Shown piece by piece: positions 10,571 to 22,867 of a DNA stretch of 64,000 nucleotides. Where the stretch lies: NCBI GenBank assembly GCA_973895155.1, contig OZ316897.1:2108001-2172000 (forward strand). Reading direction: 5' to 3'. Every line of letters starts with the position of its first letter. Within the stretch, counting starts at the first letter, position 1. Position numbers and translations under genes: made by a program. The DNA is from Marsupella aquatica (Eukaryota > Marchantiophyta). The notes beneath the pieces are model-generated. The model saw only the letters and a program-made list of their open reading frames with translations, made no database searches and was not told the origin of the DNA.

Positions 10571-13500
10571 TTATAACTTGCCGTAGGCGGTGTTGAAACT
10601 AGCCATGACCAACTTGGAGTGCATCACTTCCACATTTGGATATGCAGGAATATCAATTTGTTTAGAACAGGTGGATGCAATAGGCAAAGAGCTCGAAGGT
10701 CGACTAGGGCTAAAATTCACATGACATATTGTACCTGCATTGTATTTCTCATCTGTAATAAACCTATATAATCTATAGGTTTCAACACCAGAAAATTGAC
10801 CAATTGCTTCTTGAAATAAGTCTTTCAATGCTGGTGGAAAATCTATTGAATATCTGACCCTTGACAAAAACTCTCTATTTGTGATTCCTTGTTGCGCACT
10901 GAAAAATGCTTGCATGGCTTTCACAGAGACGTCTTTAAATGTACTTGTCAACACAAGCTTCTTTTCAGCCTCATTAATGAAGGGAGATGCCATCACAGTC
11001 TTCGCCAATGAGAAGAATCCGTCATGAAGTAGTGCACCAACCATGCTGCAAGCTCCAAATAGAGTCTCATATATGATATCTGCATACAGTTTTGTAGTTG
11101 CTTTCTGAAATGCTTCAGTTGACCAGTTTGGGTCAAGTGTTACAACTCTGCAATAATATTCAGGCATTATATCCTCCATGCTGTCAATGAGACCCTCTCT
11201 CGATTCTTCAAGAGCATTAATCAAAGACTGCATGAAACCATACCTGCAATAAAAAATTAGTTTGATCATTACCTATAAAATTAAGATCACAGTATAAAAT
11301 GAGAAGACAATAATATCATAGAAATAATGTATAACAAAAAAGTGCACGGTTCCCACTAGGTACATTTACATACCATGTTGGTCGAACAGCTCGAAAATCT
11401 TCTATATAAATTGATCGTTTTGTTTTTTCTTGTTGCACTTGCATGTAAATATCTTCACGGGAGGGACATTTACCCATGGCATGAGCAATTGTGGCCATTG
11501 TGATTGGACGATGAACTTGTTTCTTTTTCAATATGAGAAGAAACATGAGTTGACCAACAAGTTGAACCTGATGGAATATGACAAGTAAAAACCTAGTTAA
11601 AATCAATAACATTAAAAAAATTGAAGCAATGATATAAACCACTGAAACAGTCTGGAACACTTCAATTGAATAATATTTTAAAAACTTTACATTGTTATTT
11701 ATGACTTACATCTTTCTTGGAGATTTATGTAAACTGTTTTTGGAATTAAGATGATGAAGCCCGCCACATCCCTCTGTGAAAACTGCATGGAATTCCTGCA
11801 TTGCATAAATATGTTAATTATGATTCAAGGTTGAATTGCATGACTAGTCCCCGGACTAGTCTTGAACAAAATTATTGATTCATGATCAAGAAAACTTACT
11901 GCACTTCCACTAAACAGAGTCTTCCAAGCCCCTGTCAACAATCGACTTGTGACACCCCCTGCATCTACAGTTTCAGATTCCTCCAGTGTTACTTCTCCAC
12001 TATGTGTTGTGTAGATTAACTTTGCTGCAAAATCTCCAAATATCTCTTGTCTTCTCAAGGCTTCTTGGCACATCTTTTGAATAGCAGTTAACTCATCACC
12101 GTCATAAAACTGCACAGACAAAATAAAGCTATTTAGATGTATAAACTTAAATGCAAAATGACATTAAATACAACAAGGCTATAGATAAGTATGAACATTT
12201 TCAAGACTGGGTTTCTTTTGTTTCTACATTACCTGAATTCGAATTTGTGGAACCTGCCTATAGAGTTTCCGAAAGTGAGAAAGTCCAATGTCAGAAATCT
12301 GATGGACCCTTAACAAGTATTTTGTCCTTTCAATTTCTTTTTTGGCTTCAATGTACATATTTTCACAACTTGTAAGCGTCGGTTCTTCAAGCTGACATTT
12401 TCCAATCCATTCAATGTATTCGTCGCGCAGAGAGATAATGCGGGCTTCTGAAAATTTCCCTTTCCCGTATGATGGAGTAAGCAAATAATCTCTGAAATAA
12501 TGCTCAACAATCCACAGTATGTTGTTAAATTCAACAATGAAAACTATTCACTTTAAATTTACAAAAATCATAATTTTAATGGAATGCATTCAGCTCACTG
12601 CATCTGATGAAAATGAACACTTAAATAAACATGTCAACCATTAATTACCTGAAGATTTGTAATGATCTGTCCAAATCGTTTTGAACAAACTCAGGAACAA
12701 GATCGGGTATGAGTTTTTGCAATTGTTCCCACATGTGCCACCTTGGAATGGCTGCTGCCTCAAAATAGTATCCAAAGTCATACTTGGTATACGAACTTAG
12801 GCCTTCTAAACCATTTAACACTGGTGTAACAAAATCTTCCAGCATTGCATCTGATAATCCCAATTTTGCTTCTCTTCGATGTTGAAGGAATTCCAGATCT
12901 GCACAAGCAACTGTCGCATCCATTTTATTGCGTTCCTCTACTAAAACGGCATCAAAATTTTCCCAAAAGATTGCCATGGCTTGATTTGGTGCTTGATCCA
13001 CAGGCAACTTTATGTCTTTATCCAATTTTTGAAGCCGCTCTTGTGCTGCACAATACGCATCTAGCAGGGCTGACGTCTCTGTCTCACTTGTTATAAGATC
13101 GTCCTCAAATCGGTCATTCTCGGGTGTGCCTGTACAATCACAAAATAGTTCTAAAAATATTCAACCATCCACTCAAGCCTACATATTATAAGAATCAATC
13201 CAAACCCGAATCAAAATCCTTAACTCTAAATCCTGAACCCTAATCAACACACAATTCTGACATTTTCACTTACCTCTTTGTAGTAATCTTGATTGTCTTT
13301 CAATAACCTCTTCATTTTCCAATATAATGGGACTATGAACAGTCCCTACAAGGCTTACTTCATTCTCATGTCTTGAAGATCCAAAGACTAGGGCTCCTTG
13401 TGCAGGTATAGCTTCGTTCAAAACACCTCTGGTTCTTGAAGTTTGAAATGAATGAGCTCGTAAAGGTAAAGTTGGCAGTAATAATGCACCTGTATCATGT

Positions 13501-16500
13501 TTCACAATTACCCAACACATTAGGGTTGGATTGTCAGATTGCTTTCACTCACATAGCCACTCTGTACCCTTTTTAATATATATTATGATTTCATGGCAGC
13601 ATTGTTAACCTACTATCGCCTTACTGTAGACATCTTGAAAAGCCTTACATACTACAGTAAAGCATCTCAAGCTTGGTATCCAGATTGAGCTTCGGCCATA
13701 ACTGTAACTCAAGACTTAGATATATAGAAACTTTACAAAAGTTGTATGAGGTCAGGCAAGGGAATCCACATGAAGAGACCAGAGCATCTAATGGAGAGCA
13801 ATAGAGCAATAATTAGCACGCTGAGAAAAGCAAAATAATGTCTTGAGAATTCCTTATACAAAAGTTGACCAAAAGACCAATGACTTAGTATGCCAATGAT
13901 TTACCATTTAATTACTCTACTCTCCTAAATGCAAGTGTACATTATGATCAGAACTGTGATGAGTGCAATATGATTTCATTTTACTCAGCAGAACTAAAGA
14001 ATGTTTTTGCTTCAAAGCTTTGGCTGGCTGCACACAAGCCTATGATGCTAGACACTCCATTTGTTCCTCATACTAATCAGCGTTGATGGAAAATACCATG
14101 GCTGCTACGGTTTGAAGTGTGTACTAAGGGTCTTCCTCTTGAACTAAGAAAACATGTACAAACTTGCTTCAACACGCTTGCAATAAAAAACTCATTGGTC
14201 GGTAGTCGATCTTGAAGTGGCCAAACTTTCAAGATTCCCCAATGCTTTCATCAGTTAATTGTTTTGTTGCACTAAAATGCAAAAGAAGGAAACACCTGAA
14301 TCAGGATTGGGGCTCATCCGGGGGCTCATCTTGCATACCACAAGTAAGCTTTGGAGCATCAATCACCCCACCTGTCTCTGCTCCATATCTACTGGAGTTT
14401 GTTTGGAATCATGTCACCTATAACTCCAGGGTCATAGGAAGTGCTTTTCTCAAAATGGCCAACAACCAACCTTGATCAGCAGGGTCAGTGGATGTCAATT
14501 CGAGGGCTGCATCCTGGGGCCATGATTACCTGGTAATGAGCATCAAGTATTCCACTTGCAGTGATTCCATCACAGTCACTAGGAGTTTGGTTCCAGTAAG
14601 GCTCATTCTGGAGTCAGGGCTGTAAGTGAGAGTAATATGGAGAGAAGAGGGCCATTGACCTGTTGGAGTGGATTGGATTGATAGGGTCATTCCACTGTAG
14701 TTTCAAAGAAAAAGCATCTCCAAAAATCTATTGGCAAGGTGTTGACAGATAAACAAAAGGACTGCCCACAACAAGGCAGACAAACAGAACACCACCAGAA
14801 GCGCACAACAAAAACCATGTTGGTCAAAAATTTAAAGGATGCGGTACAAAATGCACAACCAAGAAGAGCAATCATTTGCAGCCCATAGCCTCATTCAGAA
14901 CATGCTTTCATAGATCTTACATATGCATGTTGTGCAATACTAATTTCATACGTACACCTACAAACTAACCCCCACCCATGCTAACATGTAAGAAATTGAA
15001 TAATTATTAAACTAAAGTGATCTATGGCCAAGGAAACTCAAAGGATGCACGTACTTGAGTCACCATGGGGTGAAGACGAGCTGTCATTGGGCTGGGTTTG
15101 AAACTCAGAAGTCGAAGGGTTTCCCAATTGAGGTGACGAGCTCGTTAATGGAGATGACAAATTAGAGGATCTTCTTGACAGATTTTGCGGGGCTTCAAAC
15201 CAGAACAATGCAATAAGCAATTAGATACCTAATTCGATCAATTACATAGAAGCTACACTATATAATCCATAAAGCTTCATGGTGTATTTTTCACATCAAT
15301 GGAGCTAGAAATGATTTACCTGTTACTCAATATTACTTGTGCATCGATCAAGACAAATGAAGTTGATATCCTTACCTGTCAAAGTTATTGTGGGGTCGTG
15401 CAAGTTTTCTGTCTCCTCAATCCCTTCAGACTCAGAAGCTGCAAAGCTCGAGTTTGAGCTCTCTCTTTGAGTGTTAGAATTCCATGACTGTGAAGGACTT
15501 TGGGCATGTTCTGTTTCATTTTCAAATGCCCGACGATGCTCTGTCGTTGGAGAATCTTCTGAATAGACAAAAGTTTCAATTAATATGCAAATCATATCCA
15601 AAGACTTGCTGGGAAAGAGCAGAAAAATGTCATAATCTAAGAATCTAGTAACAATGATGACAAAAATGTTTGCTTGCTTTACCTGGACGTGCAGTCGAGT
15701 GACCATGGATATTTCGTCTGGTATCTCGTTTACGTCGACGTGTTCCTTGTGAAGGCACAATAATTGTTGCACCTGAACAACCAGCCGCCTCAACATGGTA
15801 ATGTCTTATTTGTTGTGGCGTCATTTGACAAGAGGGGTCTGGAATGTATACTACTTTATCAAACCGAGACACGTTTCTCCATTCGGTGTCCCCCGATAGA
15901 AAATATGAATCTAGTGTTGCACCACCTAGTTTGTCCAGGTCGTCTCTGTGTTGCCCAACATTTGTCATTCTCAAAAAGCATCCTGATATGTCAGCGTAAC
16001 CAGTATTTTGGGCCCATTCTTGAGATGCCACAATTTCCCGAATATGCCACTGAGCAGTATTTTCCCGGAATTGACCTCCATCATAGACACCACCCCAAGG
16101 CGTTGACCCAGGTAGACTAACATATATTGGAGGCCTGAATTTTTTCACTCTTCGCATGTAGCAACTCTGATTGCCTGTGTCCACTTGTTGTGCCTCTCAA
16201 ATTTGTTGAGGACAATATATAGCACGACTCACTGGTTTATCATAATTCCTTCGATTGCAAATTATTGGAGGAGGTCTTGCAATCATCTGTCTCCTTCCTC
16301 TGTTTGCCGCACCTCCACCTCTGTTTCCTCCACCTCCACATCTATTTGATCCACGTCCAGATTCTCCTTCAGGTTGATAATTGTATTGGTGATACGAGGC
16401 TGGGAATGTTGGAAATTCATATAGTGGAAGTGTCACTGGCTCAGTAGTTTCCCGAGGACCCGATTGTGTACTAGTTCCTAGTGGGATCATCCTCGAATTT

Positions 16501-16586
16501 CTGTTGTATCCTTGGACAGGGTTTCTCTGACAAGGATCTCGACTATCAGTAGGTTCATCCATATTGCAATTCTGAATGCAACGCAA
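10571..16586 (-). CDS. HECT-type E3 ubiquitin ligase carried by the transposon (10 exons, one in-frame TGA)
   Basis: Exons inferred from splice sites and phase: 15683-16586, 15376-15558, 15055-15192, 13274-13489, 12649-13129, 12233-12491, 11900-12109, 11710-11795, 11374-11592, 10571-11243. They total 3369 nt and join in one frame (about 1122 residues). The HECT N-lobe shows DAGGVTSRLL and VQLVGQLMFLL. The C-lobe ends with SLPIASTC, whose Cys (codon 10667-10669) is the expected thioester acceptor, then IPAYPNVEVMHSKL. The N-terminal part has a Gly/Arg-rich patch, and the middle is Ser-rich and unrecognised. HECT ligases load ubiquitin on this Cys before passing it to substrate; the substrate is unknown. 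A TGA at 16197-16199 interrupts the first exon in frame. A GTGAGT donor lies just before it, but the only phase-compatible intron would be 39 nt, so a nonsense mutation or missed splicing is likelier. Confidence 0.85.
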
Positions 16587-17499
16587 GATTGAAACCCAAG
16601 ATCCAAATGGCCAAGAACCTGAGGCTCTGCTCTAGTTCATTACTACTTTTGCGAACAGAGTGCAAAGTGTCGAGCTCAAAGGCAGATATCACCGAGTAGT
16701 ACAAATTATCTTATATTATGAGCAGAAAGTAATAGATGTTGTTAGAGTACAGCCGCCATTTCAAGAATTTGGTGAACATTAGTATCACATTAACTTCCAG
16801 TACATATCATATTTGTTAACAATCATCTCATCATAATGAAGACTAGCTACCGCAGCTCTTTTTAGCCCTCGGATACATAATTGCCAAAAGCGGGTTACCG
16901 TATTTCTTATTTTCTTTAGAAAGACACTGCTACGCATGTAAGATGATTGAACTATTGTAAACTATAGTATTGTAGCTAGTAGTACACTCCAAACTATTCA
17001 AAGTTAGAGACATGCATGAAAGAAATAAGTATTTTAAAATTGTGTCGATTATTAAGGTCCAATTAGAAACATCCAAAATTTATAATTAACAAGAACTTTA
17101 CATGTCACCAAACAATTATGTTTGTTGGATTTGACTTGTCAATGGTGAAGAGTGGGCATCGTGACTTATTCCCCAAGTGAAGGTTGGAAAAACTAGTGTG
17201 AAGAATATGATTGGTTCATGTGCACGAATGATACATATTTTTTGGTGCCAAATTCCAATAGAAAGTTCGATAGTAAACGAGGCAATAGCTATTACAAAAA
17301 AATCCCTACCATTGATATCTATTGATGAATGGTCAGTAATTTGTAACATTGGTTAGTATGCATGAATTTAATTGTAAAAAACAAACATAATGTGGTAGCT
17401 TGTGTGACAGTTATAACGCATGTGGGATTCATGCCATTTGCCACTTGCAAAATGACAGTTAATGCTAGCGACAAATTGGGTTGAGCCTCTTATGGGATT
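16587..17499. other. upstream of HECT gene; no other gene seen
   Basis: AT-rich non-coding sequence that should hold the HECT promoter. A 77-codon minus frame at 17116-17349 has no recognisable domain. Confidence 0.45.
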
Positions 17500-17700
17500 C
17501 AGGGAGATGTTTCAATGATTTGTCATTCAATGCACCTCGATTCTCCCCCACATCGGCAAATACAGAATGCTCTCTCCCCATTTTTGGGTCCCGCTTCAGT
17601 TTCAGGCCAGCCCCATTTTTGGGTCCCCGTTCAGTCTTGAGAAGGGCACACCGGCACAGATTCTGGAGGAGAATCTAATGCTCGATTGTTTTAACTAGGC
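17500..17700. repeat. direct repeat, left copy of fold-back end
   Basis: Contains TGTCATTCAATGCACCTCGA, CATTTTTGGGTCCC (twice) and a GAAGGGCACA...CAGATT segment. All recur in the same order at about 18110-18300 and, inverted, at about 20590-20677. Confidence 0.7.
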
Positions 17701-17714
17701 TATAATAACTGAAT

Positions 17715-18090
17715 GTAGTCGGGTGGCCGAGGGAGGGAGGCGCAGGGCTGGCCGTGGCAGGGTTCGTGGCAAGTGGTGAGGCAGGCAAGGGCGCTGGGGC
17801 TCGCCGTGGCAGAAAGGAAGGAGGGCGGCATGTGGGCTGGCCGGGGCCGTCGTGAGTGGTGAGGCAGGCGAGGGCGCTGGGGCTCGCCGTGGCAGAAAGG
17901 AAGGAGAGCGGCGTGCGGGCTGGCCGTGGCAGGAAGGAGGGAGGTAGCCGGGTGGCCGAGGGAGGGAGGGGACTCAGGCGGCCAAGGGAGAGGGGCAGTC
18001 GTGCGGCCAAGGAGGAAGGGCGCAGGGCTGGCCGTGGCAGGAAGGAGGGAGGAAGGTAGTCACGGCCGAGGGAGGGAGAGACTCAACCGG
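17715..18090. repeat. GC-rich minisatellite
   Basis: Imperfect repeats of GGCTGGCCGTGGCAGGAAGG, GGTGGCCGAGGGAGGGAGG and AGTGGTGAGGCAGGC-type units make up this block, which is far richer in G+C than the surrounding AT-rich transposon DNA. Frames on both strands here are low-complexity and are not called as genes. Confidence 0.75.
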
Positions 18091-18210
18091 GAGTCGGTAG
18101 TCCCGCGCATTCAGGGAGACGAGTCCCTGAATTGTCATTCAATGCACCTCGATTCTCCCCCATAGCCCACCGGAATACTCTCTCCATTGTTGTGTCTCAC
18201 TTTCAAGCCA

Positions 18211-20677
18211 ACCCCATTTTTGGGTCCCAGTTCAGTTTTGAGGAGGGCACAGATTTTTGATTGAGGAGTTCTAATGTTTGATGGTTTAACTTATTCACAA
18301 ATAATGTAAAACTATAATATTAATTTTAAAAATATCAATATATTTAATAAAAATATATAATTATTATAAAATATTAAATGGTAATGAGCATGGAGAATTG
18401 ACGCATAGAACTAGTGTGTGACCTAGTGGTATTGGAGGTCAGTTGAGACTAAGACGTGGCGTGTTCAAGGCACACGATGGGCAACTTTTCTTTTCTTTGA
18501 TTGAGGGCATGGAAAGGAATGAACTTTGGAGGGGGCGGGGGTGTCTCATTGTATTTGAAAATGAAAATGGTAAATGAGATATATATGGTTCAAGTAGTTT
18601 GGAGATAGCAAAAATAACAAAGGAAACACCCATGAGAGCCAAGGAGATAAATTAACCTCTTTTGTTAATTTCCTATACCTGCCCATTGTTGTGAGGTGCC
18701 AATCATGTTCCTGGTGGGTAGTTGCTTTCAGTTTTAGGAAGAATCCAACAAAAGAGGTTAGAAGTCAAAAGGCAAACAATATTAGAGGTGGTGTTGACAA
18801 GAGAAGAAAAGCCTTGTGCAACAAGCTGAGAAACCAGTAAGACAAACGAAAGCCCCTATGAAAAAGGCACAAAACCAACCCAGCAGACGGCCCCTATGAA
18901 GTCCAAAAGTGTGTGGTAGAGAAGACAACAGGGCCAGGAGTGGTAAGTGTGCTCCAATTGACAGGTTTTGAAAGTTTGCAAGGAATTGGTGCAAGCATGG
19001 GTCTGAATTCTTTGAGTGTCTTGACAAATGTGTCAAGCACAACACCTTTGGTACACTTGTATTCCAGGGTAGCCAACTTAGACTATTTCCAACCTTGTAT
19101 GTAGAAAAGATATGTGATTGAGTGATTAATTGTAGGGCGGTAGACTGCCGTTGGCTTCTAGGTTTTCTATTGATTTGAAAACAAATTTCATGAATAAAGT
19201 TTTGTTTCTTATACAATAAGATGTGTGCTTACCATAAATGGTTTAGGAGATAAATGGTTTTTTTATGTGATCATGTCTCCTCAACTTTTTTGTTGCTGCT
19301 ATATGGCGCATCCTTGGTTCATATCCCCAAGTCCAATTTTTTTGGACATTATTTACGGACCCCCATGGGAAGTTCCTTCCAAAATCCCTGGCACCATGTT
19401 GAGCCACATCAGCAGGAATGGCCACAAATAAGAAAATCTAGATGTGAAAGAAGAACAAAACCTGATGGTTCGTGTTTGTGACAAGGCAAAAAAAACTGTC
19501 AATCCTGGTAACTGTAAAAATGAGAAAAAAAACTGAAGAGTAAAGTTGAAACAAACAAAGAATGAGGTAAAGAGTACTTAACACTTGGAAGTTCTAGAAT
19601 TGATATATCAGTGTTTTGCATTAAATGTTAGATTTTTTCTAATTTCAAAAGATTTTTAAATAAACACTGCTAGAGGAAGTAGAAACAAACTGTTGGGCTT
19701 CCAAGATTTTGTAATAAGTATTTGGTGAAGTAACAAATTGTTGGGTTTCCAAAGTTTTGTAATAAATATTTGATAAAGTAAAAACAAACTGTTGGGTTTC
19801 CAAGCACTGGTAACCGCAATAAGTTGTAGATGGTACGTTTTAGATGGCTTGAGATGACAAAGGGAATGGCTTGATGACTTGAGATAACATGACAAAGCTA
19901 ATGGCTACCCTTATACTCTTAGATCTGGCAATTTACCCCTCACCCAAGCCAGTTTTTGGTGAATTTAGTAGGAATATTAAATCCCTCCTGCAAGTTACAA
20001 ACAAATCCTGCTACTTACATTATTTGGCAATTCCTCCTACTAATAGATGGAGTAGACAAATGTCTTGCAGATTGGGAAACCCTTAAACCACAACTCCAGA
20101 TATATATACCTGTAGCTCTCATTTCCACTATGAATGAAGGGATGGGCAAGAGTGTTCTTTCATTGATCCAATTTGTTGAATGTATTCAAGTTTATCTGTC
20201 TCAGGGGGTCCTCATACTAATTTAATTTTTATGCCTGGCTCTGATGGGTGTCTCCTTTGTTATTTTTTCTATCTCCAAATTACTTGAACCCCTCATATAT
20301 ATCTCATTTGCCATTTCCATTTTCAAATACAATTAGACACCCCGGCCCCCTCTAACGTTCATTCTTTTCCATGCCCTCAATCAAAGGAAAGAAAAGTTGC
20401 CTGTCATGTGCCTTGAACACGTCACCCCCTAGTCTCAACTGAGCTTCAATACCACTAGGTCACACACTAGTTCTATGCGTCAATTCTCCATGCTCATTAC
20501 CATTGAATATTTTAGAATTATTTTATATTTTATCTTAAAAAATATATTGATATTTTTAAAATTGATATTATAGTTTTATGTCATTTTTGAATAAGTTAAA
20601 AACGTCAAGCATTAGAACTCCTCAAAAATCTGTGCCCTCCTCAAAACTGAAGGGGGACCCAAAAATGTGGGGATTGG
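18211..20677. mobile_element. nested fold-back element with about 430-bp inverted arms
   Basis: The left arm (18211 to about 18640) and right arm (about 20245-20677) are inverse copies. They share the ends CCATTTTTGGGTCCC, GAGGAGGGCACAGATTTTTG, GCATGGAGAATTGACGCATAGAACTAG and GAAAAGTTGC-type segments. Each arm carries a tRNA-like A-box (GACCTAGTGGTATTGG) and a weak B-box (GTGTTCAAGGC), suggesting inverted copies of a SINE-like unit or of a DNA transposon end. No transposase and no clear target duplication were found. It lies wholly inside the giant transposon. Confidence 0.75.
18641..20244. other. interior of fold-back element
   Basis: No recognisable coding sequence. About 19675-19805 holds three diverged copies of a roughly 60-bp unit with CAAACTGTTGGG, TTCCAA and TTTTGTAATAA. 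Confidence 0.5.
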
Positions 20678-22867
20678 GACACAGGGCACATCTGGGAAAT
20701 TGATAAATTCAGGCAAACATGAAGACAAACATTGATTTTTGACATTGGCAAGGGACTTTGTAGCTGAGGTGAACAGTTCTGTTGACAGACATGACATGTC
20801 TTATGCACAAAATTCAATGATAAACACCAGTTTGTCTCTAAATGTCAATGGTTTATAGTCTGAAAATCAACTTACACCTGAGCTTCAGAATATCATAATG
20901 AAATATCGAGTGAAGTTTTAAAGGAGTTGAGTTGGCCTTGACATTGATGCTACTGTTGAAGTGGCTCCTGATATTGGTGACCCAGGTGAAGAGCCAGCTC
21001 AACCCTCTTCTCTTGGGGCTGTACAATGTCTTGCAAGGATGAGACACCCGGGACAGATTGTAGGAGAGTGAAAAAAATGTTAGTTTGTAGCTTATGTGAG
21101 ACAACATCTACTATTCATAGTTGATTAAAGTGAATCAAAGAGATCTTGTTTGCTCAATGTGTTTCAAGAGTACCCCAAACTGCAAATGTGAGGAGGAGTT
21201 ATAAATTTCTGAAGTTTACTCAATATTTGAGTAGTATATGAAAGGAGTTATAAGTTTCTGAAGTTTTCTCAATGCTTGAATGAGTAGTAAGTGTTGTAAA
21301 TTGTAATCAAATATTGTGCACATTTTTAGCTTTTTTATAAGCAAATTTTAACTATTGTCCATTCTTTGTTTTTAACTTTAAGTATGTGTGACACTATTTG
21401 ACTTGTGACCACAATTAGTGTCATACTATATTAGTGTCACACACCCTAATTACCGTCACTTACCTCAAATATAACCTCACAGTAATTAGAGTCTGTGAGA
21501 CTACATACTGTAAAGAGTGTAGTTACCCTTGGAAATATTATAATGGATTAACTAGTAAAACATGCAAGCTGGGAAGCAAGGAAGCAATGGGGAACGATTG
21601 GCTAAAATGACACTAAGAGAAAATATATCTTTTTGAATTATAAGTGACCTGGCAATACTTCAGTTGTTAGTGGCCTATAGGTGTCATGCTAATTACAAGA
21701 AATTTAATCCCAAGATTTTTATAGATTACATAAAGACATGTTAGTGACTAGTCAAAAACTGAATCATGTAAATGTTAGTGACTAGTCAAAAAGTCACTCA
21801 TGTGACCATGGTAGGTGAGTCCTAAGGAAGTCATATAAATAGCAGAAATAGACTTTAGTTGCAAGACATCTGTATACCTTACACCCATTTCATGCAAACT
21901 AATTTAGACTACACATTTTTTCATGTACACTTGTGAAATAGTGTTTGAATTATCTGTATACCAACACTATATCTAATCACAACATTTAGTGTTATATCCA
22001 TCGCTTTTCTAGGTCCACAGGCATAACAAAGTTACAACTTGAGAATTCCTCCAAGCACTATTCTTCCTCCTTCAACTTCTTCCCTCCTTTTGTATTTCAA
22101 ACTTGTCTTTCTCAATGAATGTATTGCTCACTATGTTAGGGTACAAGGCCTTGGGGGCAGTTTCATTGTTTTTTCACCAGAGCTAATTAATCTATCAGCC
22201 ATGTAACATCCTAAGGCTAGATAGTGTACCAGGGCTCAAAAGGAAAGTCTAGAATTATTTCATGGTCGCTTGTTTATTCAGAATTTATGCAGGTCTTTAG
22301 TGGAGTCTTCTCTATCTAATCTATCTAGTTCACGTGCTTTTGATTCAAGGAAAGGTCCATCCAAAATGTTCCTTTCTTAATGCCCTTTGCAAATTTTCCA
22401 TTTGTATTTTTCAGGACATTCTTGGAGCATAATGCCCACCACAAGATCCGGATCACCTCTTGAGTAAGATTGTCCATTACTTTCACTAAATCAAGAAAAA
22501 ATAAAATCTCTCAAGCCTTTCAATATAATAAGGTTTTATTTGCCAAACCATTAGGGAAACAACCCCTCCAAATGCAAGCTAAAGCTCTCCTTTTTTGGTC
22601 ATGTTCCATAATGCCAACTAAACATGACTTTACTACATACTTCTAAAGTCTATTTTTTGCCTTCAATATTGTGTTTGGTTTTTCATGGTTTACTCTATTT
22701 TAATGATCCATGCTCCATATTTTTCAATATGGATGCTAAGGTCAGTTGTTCTTGAATATTTTCCAGAAGAGTTGACATTATTTGCTCAATAATCTTGGAA
22801 ACTTTTAGTCAATTTTATCAGTGCACATGTAGTCGTATAAAATTCAAGAGTCGTAGTGTTTCTTAAG
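20678..22867. other. anonymous interior of transposon
   Basis: No supported gene. About 21754-21800 contains a short duplication (ATGTTAGTGACTAGTCAAAA). About 22375-22710 resembles segments at 47.93-48.19 kb and 49.97-50.03 kb (TTTGTATTTTTCAGG...TTGGAGCATAATGCCC), so it is a member of a dispersed repeat, probably a LINE remnant. Confidence 0.5.

Noticed and set aside
17675-18165. Gly/Arg- or Pro-rich frames on both strands
   Set aside because: Low-complexity translation of a GC-rich minisatellite.
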